A DNA stretch of 23,861 nucleotides from assembly GCA_959021945.1 (NCBI GenBank), contig CAUEYG010000003.1:1-23861 (forward strand), read 5' to 3'. Position 1 is the stretch's first letter. Each line of letters starts with the position of its first letter. The position numbers were made by a program, and so were the translations under genes. This document shows, piece after piece, positions 14,062-21,176 of this stretch. The DNA comes from an uncultured Eubacteriales bacterium (GTDB lineage: Bacteria; Bacillota; Clostridia; Peptostreptococcales; Anaerovoracaceae). The notes beneath the pieces are model-generated. The model did not search any database, was not told where the DNA came from, and was given only the letters and a program-made list of their open reading frames with translations.

Positions 14062-15758
14062 TAAATTTCACCTCCTCGCATCACCATGCAGCCTTTCTTA
14101 AAGAATGCAATTCCATATTTTATGATCTCGCTGAAGCCTTCTGCAGCAAGTTCAGCTGCATAGTTTTGTGTTTCGATCTGACGCAGCGCCGCTTTGCATT
14201 GATTTTCCATGTCATCAATGCGGTGTGCCACTTTCAGCTCCAAGATAATCGCTTTTCCGCGAAACCGCTGCTCTTTCATTATAATATCCGGTCTTCCATT
14301 TCCGCTTTCTCGATTGGAAAGCACCAGATAATTCGGAATTCCAAGAAGAAGTCCTGTCAGAAATCCATGATAGTAATTCTCTGCAAAATCAAAAAAGCTG
14401 ATGGTTTTCTGCAAATGGTCGTTGATCAGATCACCCAAATGTACCGCATCACCTGTTGTAACTGCATGATACAGCTCCGTCTTATCTGTTTCTTTCATCA
14501 GATGATCAAACCAACTTAAAATCGTTCTTTCAAAAATCGAGGCAATCTCCCTGTTGGGAATCCCCATAGTCATATAGATCTGGTTTCCCTTCATCCGTTC
14601 TCCGCAGTTTTTCAGGTAGCCGGTGAAGAACAAAAAGTTCCATAGATTATCTGTGGACTGATGGATATCTTCATAAGTAATATCTTCATGAACCGGTTTT
14701 TCAACCGTTTCTCCGTTCAGAAGCCCTTCTACTTCAACTCTTGTCACCGAGTCTGCACCGTCGATCAGCTCCCTGATAATATCATTGGAGGAGGTATTGG
14801 CCCAGTATGGCTGCGGCAACGCACTAGGATTGACGGTTGCTTTTTTAATATAGTTTAAAATACTCCAGGGATTGTAGATCTCGGCATCACCGATACGATA
14901 TCCGTCATACCAGTCTCTCAGTTCGCTTTTTTTCTCTTCCAGACCGTAATAATCCAGCATCTGATCTACCTCTGCCTGTGTAAAACCAAAATCGCTGCAA
15001 AAGCCTTCTCCCTGCAGTGACTGAATAGACAGGTTGTTCAATCCTGTAAAAATACTTTCTCTGCTGATTCGAAGGCAGCCTGTTATCACACCGAATTTCA
15101 AACAGGGATTGGTTTTCAGCGCAGATTCAAACAGCGAGCGGATAAAATCAGCCATCTGTCCATAAAATCCTCTAAAATAAGCATTTTCCAGCGGCACATC
15201 ATATTCATCAATCAGAATAATCACTTCCTTCTGATGATATTTCATTAAAAACTCCGACAAAATCCGGATGCCATCATAATATAGTCCATCGTTGTCTTCC
15301 AACGCTAAAATGCGTTCAAAGGTCACCCGCTCTGCTTGACTCAGCTTCCCTGTTTCAAGTAGATAAGTATGTCTGCTGTACTCGGAACGAATTTCCTTCT
15401 TTAACATCAAATATGCCATTTCAAAATTTTGCTGTTTCGCAGATTTCAAAGACATGCTGATCACCGGATACTGCTGCTGCTCGGCCAGATACTGCTGCCC
15501 CGCCTGTTCCACTGCAAGACCCTTAAACAACCGGCTGTTATCAATTTTCTCTCCACTTCCGGTTCTCTCATCCTCGAAGAATCTGCGTATCATTGACAGA
15601 TTCAATGTTTTCCCAAAACGGCGCGGACGGGTAAAAAGGCTGACCTTACTGCCGGAATCAAGCAGCGATGGAATCATCATGGTCTTGTCCACAAAGTAAA
15701 GATTCTGATCTATGATTTCTTTGTAATCTTCATACCCTATGGGAATTACTTTTTTCAT
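14061..15758 (-). CDS. AAA-ATPase-like protein with C-terminal PD-(D/E)XK nuclease domain
   Basis: 565 residues, a member of the AAA-ATPase_like plus PDDEXK_9 (DUF1703) family that is abundant in anaerobic gut bacteria and not functionally characterised. The N-terminus IPIGYEDYKEIID and the modified Walker A FTRPRRFGKTLNLSM (about 42-56) are diagnostic. Walker B is VIILIDEYDVPL (179-190). The nuclease-like end has YYHGFLTGLL (462-471), GRPDIIM (488-494) and ILELK (505-509), giving D and ExK residues of a PD-(D/E)XK site, so both domains look intact. It starts 52 bases after the PIN toxin gene stop and couples to the 106-residue gene. Defence or mobile-element-linked function is plausible but unproven. 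Confidence 0.93.
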   Translation of the reverse strand: MKKVIPIGYEDYKEIIDQNLYFVDKTMMIPSLLDSGSKVSLFTRPRRFGKTLNLSMIRRFFEDERTGSGEKIDNSRLFKGLAVEQAGQQYLAEQQQYPVISMSLKSAKQQNFEMAYLMLKKEIRSEYSRHTYLLETGKLSQAERVTFERILALEDNDGLYYDGIRILSEFLMKYHQKEVIILIDEYDVPLENAYFRGFYGQMADFIRSLFESALKTNPCLKFGVITGCLRISRESIFTGLNNLSIQSLQGEGFCSDFGFTQAEVDQMLDYYGLEEKKSELRDWYDGYRIGDAEIYNPWSILNYIKKATVNPSALPQPYWANTSSNDIIRELIDGADSVTRVEVEGLLNGETVEKPVHEDITYEDIHQSTDNLWNFLFFTGYLKNCGERMKGNQIYMTMGIPNREIASIFERTILSWFDHLMKETDKTELYHAVTTGDAVHLGDLINDHLQKTISFFDFAENYYHGFLTGLLLGIPNYLVLSNRESGNGRPDIIMKEQRFRGKAIILELKVAHRIDDMENQCKAALRQIETQNYAAELAAEGFSEIIKYGIAFFKKGCMVMRGGEI

Positions 15759-15810
15759 CTCAACCGGCCTTTCCTTTCTCTTTTCGTATCAGCTGCGCAA
15801 TGGATGCCAC

Positions 15811-16224
15811 TCATGAAAATTGTTGCAACAATTCCACAGGGGTAAGGATCAGGAGATCAAATTCCTCAAAGTCTTTTTTATTACGAGTGACGATGGAATC
15901 GCAATGGATCGATTTTGCGCACGTAGCTACAAGGCAATCTTCAAAATCCTTCGCTTTTCTCTGGAAGGCAGTGAGAACATCATTGTGGGTAACGCTGCAT
16001 ACTTTAACGATTTCTAATAACTTTCCAACCGCTTGATAAGCGATCTCCGTGCTATGTGTATATTTTCTGACAAGATAATATATATCAGTAACGGAAGATG
16101 CAGAAACAAATCCATCCAATCTATGTTCTTCGCACAGTTTCAGAACCCTGCAGGAATCTTCCACAAAAGGCTGTCGTTCCAGCAATACATCAAGGATGAT
16201 GTTTGTATCACACATAATCTTCAT
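15811..16224 (-). CDS. PIN-domain ribonuclease toxin (VapC-like)
   Basis: 137 residues, a single PIN domain, the nuclease fold of VapC-type toxins that cleave RNA, often tRNA. Acidic catalytic positions are visible: D6 in MKIMCDTNIILD, D47, D96 in DFEDCLVA and D118 in TRNKKDF. A longer frame reaches 16278, but the ATG at 16222-16224 gives the family N-terminus; GGAGGAG lies 13 bases upstream, somewhat far. It overlaps the 3' end of the antitoxin gene by 17 bases, the usual arrangement. No key residue appears lost, so the toxin is likely functional. Confidence 0.92.
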   Translation of the reverse strand: MKIMCDTNIILDVLLERQPFVEDSCRVLKLCEEHRLDGFVSASSVTDIYYLVRKYTHSTEIAYQAVGKLLEIVKVCSVTHNDVLTAFQRKAKDFEDCLVATCAKSIHCDSIVTRNKKDFEEFDLLILTPVELLQQFS

Positions 16225-16435
16225 ATTTTGATAATCGCTCCTCCCGTAAAGAATCCGTGTCAATGTCCGGTGGAGCATCCTTTAATATCCCGCGGAGAGA
16301 ATCCACCACAGAAATCTGGGGATTTACTACTTTTGCAACCGTTTTCCCATTGCGTGTAATAAAGATATCTTCTTTATTGACCAGCTCCAGGTACTTGCCG
16401 AAGTTTGTTTTAAATTCAGTTGCAGTAACAACCAT
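16208..16435 (-). CDS. Type II antitoxin, Phd/YefM family
   Basis: 75 residues. The N-terminal DNA-binding part is Phd/YefM-like (VVTATEFKTNFGKYLELVNKEDIFITRNGKTVAKVV). The C-terminal acidic helix (about 45-75, PPDIDTDSLREERLSKYEDY) would wrap and block the PIN toxin. The AAAGGAGA site precedes the ATG. It is first in the operon and overlaps the toxin start by 17 bases. An 8-bp inverted repeat over the -10 of its promoter is the likely autoregulatory site. Phd/YefM with a PIN partner is a known mixed pairing. Confidence 0.92.
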   Translation of the reverse strand: MVVTATEFKTNFGKYLELVNKEDIFITRNGKTVAKVVNPQISVVDSLRGILKDAPPDIDTDSLREERLSKYEDYV

Positions 16436-16465
16436 GAATGATGTCTCCTTTCTTTTGCGTTCTTA

Positions 16466-16499
16466 ATTGTATTATATGCGCTTCCTAAAATACAATCAA
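16466..16499 (-). promoter_or_regulatory. Toxin-antitoxin promoter with overlapping operator
   Basis: Minus strand: -35 TTGATT (16494-16499), 17-base spacer, -10 TATAAT (16471-16476). An exact inverted repeat, ATTGTATT (16466-16473) and AATACAAT (16489-16496), overlaps both the -10 and the -35 edge. This suits autorepression by the antitoxin or the toxin-antitoxin complex. Confidence 0.75.
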
Positions 16500-16533
16500 C
16501 AAAATCACGGGAAATTTCAAATTTTATTAAAAA

Positions 16534-16545
16534 TTTCGCGCGAAA
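16534..16545. repeat. Perfect 12-bp palindrome TTTCGCGCGAAA
   Basis: This exact palindrome lies about 40 bases upstream of the toxin-antitoxin -35, in an AT-rich gap, and overlaps a broader GAAATTT/AAATTTC repeat (about 16511-16537). It could be a second operator or an upstream element; no further support is visible. Confidence 0.45.
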
Positions 16546-16570
16546 CAAGAGCAAAATCAACCGGCCAAGA

Positions 16571-16593
16571 GGCCATCGCTTAATGCAACAGCC
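16571..16593 (-). terminator. Possible weak terminator hairpin after the TipAS-type regulator gene
   Basis: On the minus strand GGCTGTTGC and GCGATGGCC can form a 9-bp stem, three pairs being G-U, around a 5-base loop, 16 bases beyond the stop at 16609. The following sequence is T-rich (GGTTGATTTT) but not a clean T run. A second GGCC-TCTT-GGCC element is adjacent. Confidence 0.3.
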
Positions 16594-16608
16594 CCCCTTT
16601 TACAAAGC

Positions 16609-17367
16609 TTATTTTACATGTGTTTGCACTGCTTCCTTTAAAAATTCTGCGCATCCGGTGACAGATACGTCGTAATAGTCGTTAAATCGCTTATCAGCAG
16701 TATACATTTCTACCAGACCCTTGTGAGCCTGAGGGCTGTAAACAGGCCAACTGTAAGACAGCCACTGCTTGTGAAGAACAGCAATTTCTCTGCCTTCAGG
16801 GCCTGCCGGAAGCTTACCTGTCTTAACAGCCTCATTCAATCGGCTGCGCAGCTCTTCTTCTATCTCCTTCATTGTTTCGTACTCCTCCTTTGTCAGACCC
16901 AGCACTTTTTCCTTGCTGGCTTGGATCGTTTCTTGGTCGTATTGGAGCCGCAGTTCGTCTCCGTATGCCATCTCGTTATCTTTCACAAGCTGTTGTTTCA
17001 GACCTTCAAATTTTTCCTGGTCAGTCATAGTTATCATTCCTTTCTCCTTGTCCATGGTTTTCGTTACGTTTTCAATCATGATTTCCAACTGTTTTTTCTT
17101 TGCAAGGAGTTTTTTTAGATGATCTTCCAGAGCATGCACTTTGTCAAATTCCGGGTCTGCCATGATGGCTTTTATTTGGCTCAATTCCAACCCCAGAGCT
17201 TTATACATCAAAATATGCTGAAGAGAATCCACTTCTTTTTGTCCATACAGTCTGTACCCTGCCTGATTCATGAATGCCGGCGGCAGGAGTCCGATCTCAT
17301 GGTAATACCGCAGTGTTCTGGTGCTGATTCCAGCCAAATCGGCTAGCTCTTTAATGGTGTATTCCAT
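16609..17367 (-). CDS. MerR family activator with TipAS antibiotic-recognition domain
   Basis: 252 residues. The N-terminal MerR winged HTH is ELADLAGISTRTLRYYHEIGLLPPAF with GYRLYGQKEVDSLQHILMYKALGL. A long coiled coil follows (about 75-115), then a C-terminal all-helical TipAS-type domain (about 120-250) with KEEYETMKEIEEELRSRLNEAV, HKQWLSYSWPVY and the end motif GLVEMYTADKRFNDYYD. Homologues (TipAL, Mta, SkgA) bind hydrophobic drugs or stress ligands and activate promoters. GGAGG precedes the ATG. The upstream promoter has a 19-bp spacer, so autoactivation is likely. No efflux gene is directly adjacent on the same strand. Confidence 0.93.
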   Translation of the reverse strand: MEYTIKELADLAGISTRTLRYYHEIGLLPPAFMNQAGYRLYGQKEVDSLQHILMYKALGLELSQIKAIMADPEFDKVHALEDHLKKLLAKKKQLEIMIENVTKTMDKEKGMITMTDQEKFEGLKQQLVKDNEMAYGDELRLQYDQETIQASKEKVLGLTKEEYETMKEIEEELRSRLNEAVKTGKLPAGPEGREIAVLHKQWLSYSWPVYSPQAHKGLVEMYTADKRFNDYYDVSVTGCAEFLKEAVQTHVK

Positions 17368-17393
17368 CTTCCTATTTCCTCCTTACAGCCATG

Positions 17394-17424
17394 ATAATAC
17401 GGGTTTACGCGGCGGCAAAGTCAA
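17394..17424 (-). promoter_or_regulatory. 19-bp-spacer promoter of the TipAS regulator gene
   Basis: Minus strand: -35 TTGACT (17419-17424), a G+C-rich 19-base spacer, -10 TATTAT (17394-17399). The spacer contains an imperfect dyad, TTTGC...GCGTAAA. Strong hexamers with an over-long spacer are typical of MerR autoregulation. The start codon follows within about 25 bases. Confidence 0.7.
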
Positions 17425-17439
17425 GGAGTCTAAGAAAAT

Positions 17440-18492
17440 TTATTTTAGACTTGGCTCTATAGGCAGACTCACGGTAAAGACAGTCTGTTCCTCATCACTT
17501 TTTACTGCGATTTTCCCTCCATGGGCATCTACAATTTCCTTGGCAATAGCAAGACCCAAACCTGCTCCCCCGGTTTGGGTTGATCTGGAAGAGTCCAGCC
17601 TGAAAAACTTTTCAAAGATTTGTTTCTGCTGATGATCCGGGATAACGTCACCGTGACTGCTTACCTGCGTGACAATCCTATTTCCTGTTGCTCTGGCGCT
17701 TATGGCAATCACTGTATTATCGTAACTATAGGAGACAGCATTTTTAATAATGTTGTTAAAAACCCTGGCCAGCTTGTCCCCATCACCTTGATATACCAGA
17801 GACTCCGGCGTTTCCACCTGAATTTTTTTTCCATGGGGTTCTACAAGGGGATAAAATTCATCCGCCATCTGCTGAAGCAACAGTTTTAAATCTAGTTTTT
17901 GCTTATTTAAAACAATGGTCTGCAGGTTAAACCTGGTCACATCAAAAAATTCTTCGATAAGTTGTTCCAGCCGGTAAGCCTTGTCCAAAGTGATGCCCAC
18001 ATACTTTGCCTTCTGCTCAGGAGGCATTTCCGGCACTTCATCTAACAAGCTAAGGTATCCAATAATCGATGCCAGCGGGGTTCTCATGTCATGGGCCAGG
18101 TAAGTAATCAGATCACTTTTTCGCTGGGATTCCATCTGCAGCAGCTGTTCATGCCGCTGTGCTTTTAACCGCATGGCTTCAAGAGTATTTTTCATTTCCT
18201 GCGACTTCCGGCTGTTGGTATAGTTCATAATCAGAACAATGACAGCGCTGACAAAAACCAGTACTGCGATCATTACCACGATAATAAAGTTTTTAAAGCC
18301 CGCCCAATTGTAAAAGATCGAATAGGTAACTCCATCAGGCAGTGTGATACGATTGATAAAGCGGTTGTAAAACCAGTCTTTAAAAACGCCGTTTCCAAAG
18401 GAATCAACGAACTGTGCCAAAAGAAATCCTGCCAGAGCGATAGATGCGCCAATGAGGATAATTTTTAAAATGACTTGTTTTTTATTTTTCAA
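17440..18492 (-). CDS. VanS-like sensor histidine kinase
   Basis: 350 residues. Two membrane helices (about 8-28 and 68-90) enclose a short extracellular loop of about 40 residues. The HisKA domain has the phospho-acceptor H134 in YLAHDMRTPLASIIGYL. The ATPase domain has the N box (NNIIKNAVSYSY), FEKFFRLDSSRS and GGAGLGLAIAKEIVDAHGG. The start is a TTG (18490-18492) that overlaps the response regulator stop by 11 bases; no in-frame ATG occurs before the second membrane helix, so TTG is the best choice. It should phosphorylate the VanR-like partner. The signal is unknown, and no vancomycin-resistance ligase genes are nearby. Confidence 0.92.
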   Translation of the reverse strand: MKNKKQVILKIILIGASIALAGFLLAQFVDSFGNGVFKDWFYNRFINRITLPDGVTYSIFYNWAGFKNFIIVVMIAVLVFVSAVIVLIMNYTNSRKSQEMKNTLEAMRLKAQRHEQLLQMESQRKSDLITYLAHDMRTPLASIIGYLSLLDEVPEMPPEQKAKYVGITLDKAYRLEQLIEEFFDVTRFNLQTIVLNKQKLDLKLLLQQMADEFYPLVEPHGKKIQVETPESLVYQGDGDKLARVFNNIIKNAVSYSYDNTVIAISARATGNRIVTQVSSHGDVIPDHQQKQIFEKFFRLDSSRSTQTGGAGLGLAIAKEIVDAHGGKIAVKSDEEQTVFTVSLPIEPSLK

Positions 18493-19180
18493 TTTTATAC
18501 CCTACTCCCCAAATGGTTTTTATATATTTAGGGCGTTCCGCTGAATCTTTGAGTTTTTGGCGGAGGTGCCTCACATGAACCATAACTGTATTATTGCTGT
18601 TCTCAAAATATTTTTCCTGCCATACCTGACTAAAAAGCTCTTCTGAAGTAATAACTCTCCCTTGATTTTCAGCCAAAGTCCATAAAATAGCAAACTCTGT
18701 AGGAGTTAAATCAACAGGTTCTTCATTTAAGGTGCATTCATGGGTATCCTTATTTAAAAACAAACCTCTGATGGCCAAAAGATTTTCTTCCTGTGCGCCG
18801 GTATTATACTGAGTAAAGCGTCTTAGCTGAGCCTTTACTCTGGCTACCACCTCCAATGGAGCAAAAGGCTTGGTAATATAGTCGTCAGCCCCCATGGTCA
18901 ATCCTGTAACTTTGTCCAGCTCTTCCCCTTTTGCTGTCAGCATGATAATTGGGAAATTATAAGTTTCACGAATCCGCCTGCAGATCTCCAGCCCATTTAT
19001 ATCAGGCAGCATAATATCCAGCAGCGCTAAGTCGATCTTTTCCTCCTTCATACAGGCAAGGGCCGGCTTTCCCGCATAAAATTTCAACACCCGATACCCA
19101 TCGTTTTTCAGATAGACCTCCAGTAAATCAGCAATTTCTTTCTCATCGTCTACAACTAATATATTCATATCTTTTTCCAT
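18482..19180 (-). CDS. VanR-like OmpR-family response regulator
   Basis: 232 residues. The receiver domain carries D11/D12 (VVDDEKE), the phospho-acceptor D55 (LALLDIMLPD), T82 and K104. The C-terminal winged helix has DLTPTEFAILWTLAENQG, NNTVMVHVRHLRQKLKD and IKTIWGVGYKIEK, very close in pattern to VanR-type regulators. The frame is open to 19237, but the ATG at 19178-19180 is preceded by GGGAGGAG and gives the normal N-terminus. It overlaps the kinase by 11 bases, so the pair is translationally coupled. Inverted repeats upstream (19224-19253) may be its own binding site. Confidence 0.94.
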   Translation of the reverse strand: MEKDMNILVVDDEKEIADLLEVYLKNDGYRVLKFYAGKPALACMKEEKIDLALLDIMLPDINGLEICRRIRETYNFPIIMLTAKGEELDKVTGLTMGADDYITKPFAPLEVVARVKAQLRRFTQYNTGAQEENLLAIRGLFLNKDTHECTLNEEPVDLTPTEFAILWTLAENQGRVITSEELFSQVWQEKYFENSNNTVMVHVRHLRQKLKDSAERPKYIKTIWGVGYKIEK

Positions 19181-19199
19181 ATCTCTCTCCTCCCATGCC

Positions 19200-19253
19200 A
19201 TTGTACTATTGATGGGATCTATTTTCACTTGCAGCAAGGAAAAGTTAAGTGAA
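19200..19253 (-). promoter_or_regulatory. Candidate promoter and operator of the two-component system
   Basis: Minus strand -35-like GTGAAA (19223-19228), 17-base spacer and -10 TACAAT (19200-19205). Over and upstream of the -35 are an exact TTCACTT/AAGTGAA inverted repeat (19224-19230, 19247-19253) and a nested palindrome CTTGC-A-GCAAG (19228-19238). The weak -35 with an upstream dyad fits activation by the phosphorylated regulator. Confidence 0.45.
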
Positions 19254-19262
19254 TTTTAAGAC

Positions 19263-19676
19263 TTAAATCAGTGCAATCTCCACTTCCTGTGCACCTTCCC
19301 AAAGGACCTTTTTACCGAACTCTTCTAAGCGTTCCAACCCTTCGGTAATGGTCAGAAAGTGATTTCCTGACAGCTGTCCGTGCTGACTTGCAAAACAGCA
19401 CCTGCCATAGGCCATAATCAATTCCATCTCACTGATGCCACCAGGATAAAAGAGCATTTCTCCTCTAGCCGGGTGAGACGTATGGTTTTCATATTCCAAC
19501 CCTGTCCTCATATCACCGTAAGGAATCCAGATTCCCTCCCCGCTCCAGCGCACATGGATAAATTGGCTTTTCAGCGGCAGCATCTCTTCAAATACCTTGC
19601 ATGTGTTGGGCGCTTGCTCAGTCAAAAGCTGCCCGGTAAAGGAATACTCTCCTGATTTCATTTTTACTTGTTTCAT
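19263..19676 (-). CDS. DUF3830 family protein (cyclophilin-like fold)
   Basis: 137 residues. The sequence matches the DUF3830 pattern: VRWSGEGIWIPYGD, ENHTSHPARGEMLFYPGGISEMELIMAYG, and SGNHFLTITEGLERL. This small beta-barrel family is structurally related to cyclophilin and has no established enzyme activity; members often sit near amino acid or purine catabolism genes. The length is normal. The AAAGGAGA site and a good promoter (19709-19737) support expression as a single gene upstream of the VanRS-like pair; the 82-base gap suggests separate transcription of the latter. Confidence 0.85.
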   Translation of the reverse strand: MKQVKMKSGEYSFTGQLLTEQAPNTCKVFEEMLPLKSQFIHVRWSGEGIWIPYGDMRTGLEYENHTSHPARGEMLFYPGGISEMELIMAYGRCCFASQHGQLSGNHFLTITEGLERLEEFGKKVLWEGAQEVEIALI

Positions 19677-19708
19677 GATAACGTCTCCTTTCCTTTTACA
19701 ACATCTTT

Positions 19709-19737
19709 ATTATAGCCAACGGGTTATCTGGAAACAA
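19709..19737 (-). promoter_or_regulatory. Promoter of the DUF3830 gene
   Basis: Minus strand: -35 TTGTTT (19732-19737), 17-base spacer, -10 TATAAT (19709-19714, perfect consensus). It is about 30 bases from the start codon. Confidence 0.6.
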
Positions 19738-19800
19738 GCCTTCCATAGAAAATCCCTGTCCGTCTTTCTATTTACGGTAGCTGTATGGGGAAGGTTTTGG

Positions 19801-19816
19801 TATAATTGGATATAAT
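19801..19816 (+). promoter_or_regulatory. -10 elements upstream of the ThrE-type exporter genes
   Basis: Two consensus TATAAT boxes (19801-19806 and 19811-19816) lie 38-53 bases before the start at 19854. The first is preceded by TGG, giving an extended -10. No good -35 is seen, which is compatible with an extended -10 promoter. Confidence 0.45.
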
Positions 19817-19853
19817 AATTGCTGTAACTGCAAGAGATTAGGAGGTAGCCATA

Positions 19854-20639
19854 ATGATCAATCCATTTCAGAAAAAAGTCTTGATTTTGGCAGTTCGGGC
19901 CGGAGAACTCATGATGAAAAGCGGGGCGGAAATCTATCGTGTAGAAGATACCATTGAACGCATCTGCAAAGCATGTAAAATTCACTATGTAGAAGTTTTC
20001 GCAACGCAGACCGGTATCTTTGTGTCTTTGGATTCAGGAGATGATAACAGCGATATGTATACCTATATCAAGAGAATCAAGGGAGGCGGTGATACGGATC
20101 TCACCAAGATTTCTGAGCTAAACCGTTTTTCCAGAGAATTTACAACTACGGACCTTTCCATAGACGCGGGAATGCGGCGGCTGAAAGAAATTGCCCATAT
20201 CACGCCCCTTCCTGTCCTGGTGCGGTTGCTGGGGGCCTCACTTGTCGCCTCCTTTTTCGCTCTGATCTTTGGAGGAAATGCACTTGACTTTTTATGCGCT
20301 TTTTTAATTGGCGCTTTTAGCTATCTTGTGTCACTGGTGCTAATCCGGTATTCCATCAATTATTTTATCCGAGGGTTTTGCTGCTGCGCCATAGCCGCTT
20401 TTTTGGCCCGTTCTGCTGCATCGGTAATACCCAATACAGATTACAATGCCATTACCATTGGCGCATTGATGATCTTTGTCCCCGGAGTAGCCATCACCAA
20501 TTCCATCCGTGACTTTTTATCAGGAGACATGCTGTCCGGCCTTGCCCGGGCAACAGAGGCTTTTATCATTGCCATCTCTTTAGCTGCCGGCGCCGGAATG
20601 ATTTTCAAGCTTTGGACAGTAGGAGGTGTTTTCGTATGA
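19854..20639 (+). CDS. Threonine/serine exporter family protein, large (YjjP/ThrE N-terminal) subunit
   Basis: 261 residues. The ThrE/DUF1212 soluble N-terminal region (about 1-115) contains LAVRAGELMMKSGAEIYRVEDTIERIC and VEVFATQTGIFVSL, followed by about five membrane helices to the end, including the family segment FVPGVAITNSIRDFLSGD. In Corynebacterium ThrE is one protein; in many Firmicutes it is split into this subunit and a smaller YjjB-like one, as here. It would export threonine, serine or related small molecules (YjjPB of E. coli is reported to export succinate). GGAGG precedes the ATG, and its stop overlaps the next start (ATGA). Confidence 0.93.
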   Translation: MINPFQKKVLILAVRAGELMMKSGAEIYRVEDTIERICKACKIHYVEVFATQTGIFVSLDSGDDNSDMYTYIKRIKGGGDTDLTKISELNRFSREFTTTDLSIDAGMRRLKEIAHITPLPVLVRLLGASLVASFFALIFGGNALDFLCAFLIGAFSYLVSLVLIRYSINYFIRGFCCCAIAAFLARSAASVIPNTDYNAITIGALMIFVPGVAITNSIRDFLSGDMLSGLARATEAFIIAISLAAGAGMIFKLWTVGGVFV

Positions 20640-21097
20640 TGGATTTGCTCACTGCCTTTTGTTTCGCACTGCTGGCCACTTTGGGATTTTGCTTTATTTT
20701 TCATGTTCCCAATCGGCATATCCCAATTGCCTCTTTTATCGGCGGAATTGGCTGGATGCTCTATCAGGCATTCCTTTCCACTGGCACCTCTGTGATGATA
20801 TCTTGTTTTTTTGCGGCCTGTGTAGTAGGACTTTTGAGCGACACTGCCTCCAGACTCTTTAAAGATGCTGCTACGATTTTTATCATTCCCGGCATCCTGT
20901 GTTTAGTACCGGGTTCCGGCATGTATTACACAATGTTGGAACTGGTAAACGGCAACCTGGAGGCAGCGGCAGCCACTGGCAGTCAAACGGTCATGATGGC
21001 TGGCTCTATTGCCCTTGGCCTCCTTGTCGTAGGTGCAGTCATCCGGGTTTTTGTAGCCATCGTAAGAAAGGCTACTACCATTGCAGGAAAACTTTGA
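20636..21097 (+). CDS. Threonine/serine exporter family protein, small (YjjB/ThrE C-terminal) subunit
   Basis: 153 residues with about four membrane helices. The family segment FIIPGILCLVPGSGMYYTML is clear, together with FIGGIGWMLYQAFLSTG near the N-terminus. It supplies the second half of the ThrE-type transporter encoded just upstream. The start is taken at 20636 (ATGATG), where ATGA overlaps the previous stop and AGGAGGTG lies 7-8 bases ahead; a longer frame from 20612 is inside the first gene. The pair ends at a bidirectional terminator. Confidence 0.92.
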   Translation: MMDLLTAFCFALLATLGFCFIFHVPNRHIPIASFIGGIGWMLYQAFLSTGTSVMISCFFAACVVGLLSDTASRLFKDAATIFIIPGILCLVPGSGMYYTMLELVNGNLEAAAATGSQTVMMAGSIALGLLVVGAVIRVFVAIVRKATTIAGKL

Positions 21098-21104
21098 AGA
21101 ACGA

Positions 21105-21150
21105 AAAAGGCGCTGAGGCAAAACTTTTTGTAACTGCCCCTGCGCCTTTT
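21105..21150. terminator. Bidirectional terminator between thrE-type and mrp genes
   Basis: AAAAGGCGC (21105-21113) pairs with GCGCCTTTT (21142-21150), and the inner GAGGCA/TGCCCC arms extend the stem with two mismatched positions around a 14-base loop. T4 follows on the plus strand and T5 on the minus strand, so it serves both convergent genes. Confidence 0.8.
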
Positions 21151-21176
21151 CTATGAATCTTGTACTCTACTGCTTT

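Noticed and set aside
16571..16605. An insertion-sequence end (GGGGGGCTGTTGCA on the minus strand resembles some IS termini)
   Set aside because: No matching inverted end, target duplication or transposase fragment is visible. A weak hairpin after the regulator gene is a simpler reading.
18482..19237. A vancomycin-resistance cluster suggested by the VanR/VanS-like pair
   Set aside because: No ligase, dehydrogenase or dipeptidase gene is present in the window; the similarity is limited to the regulators.
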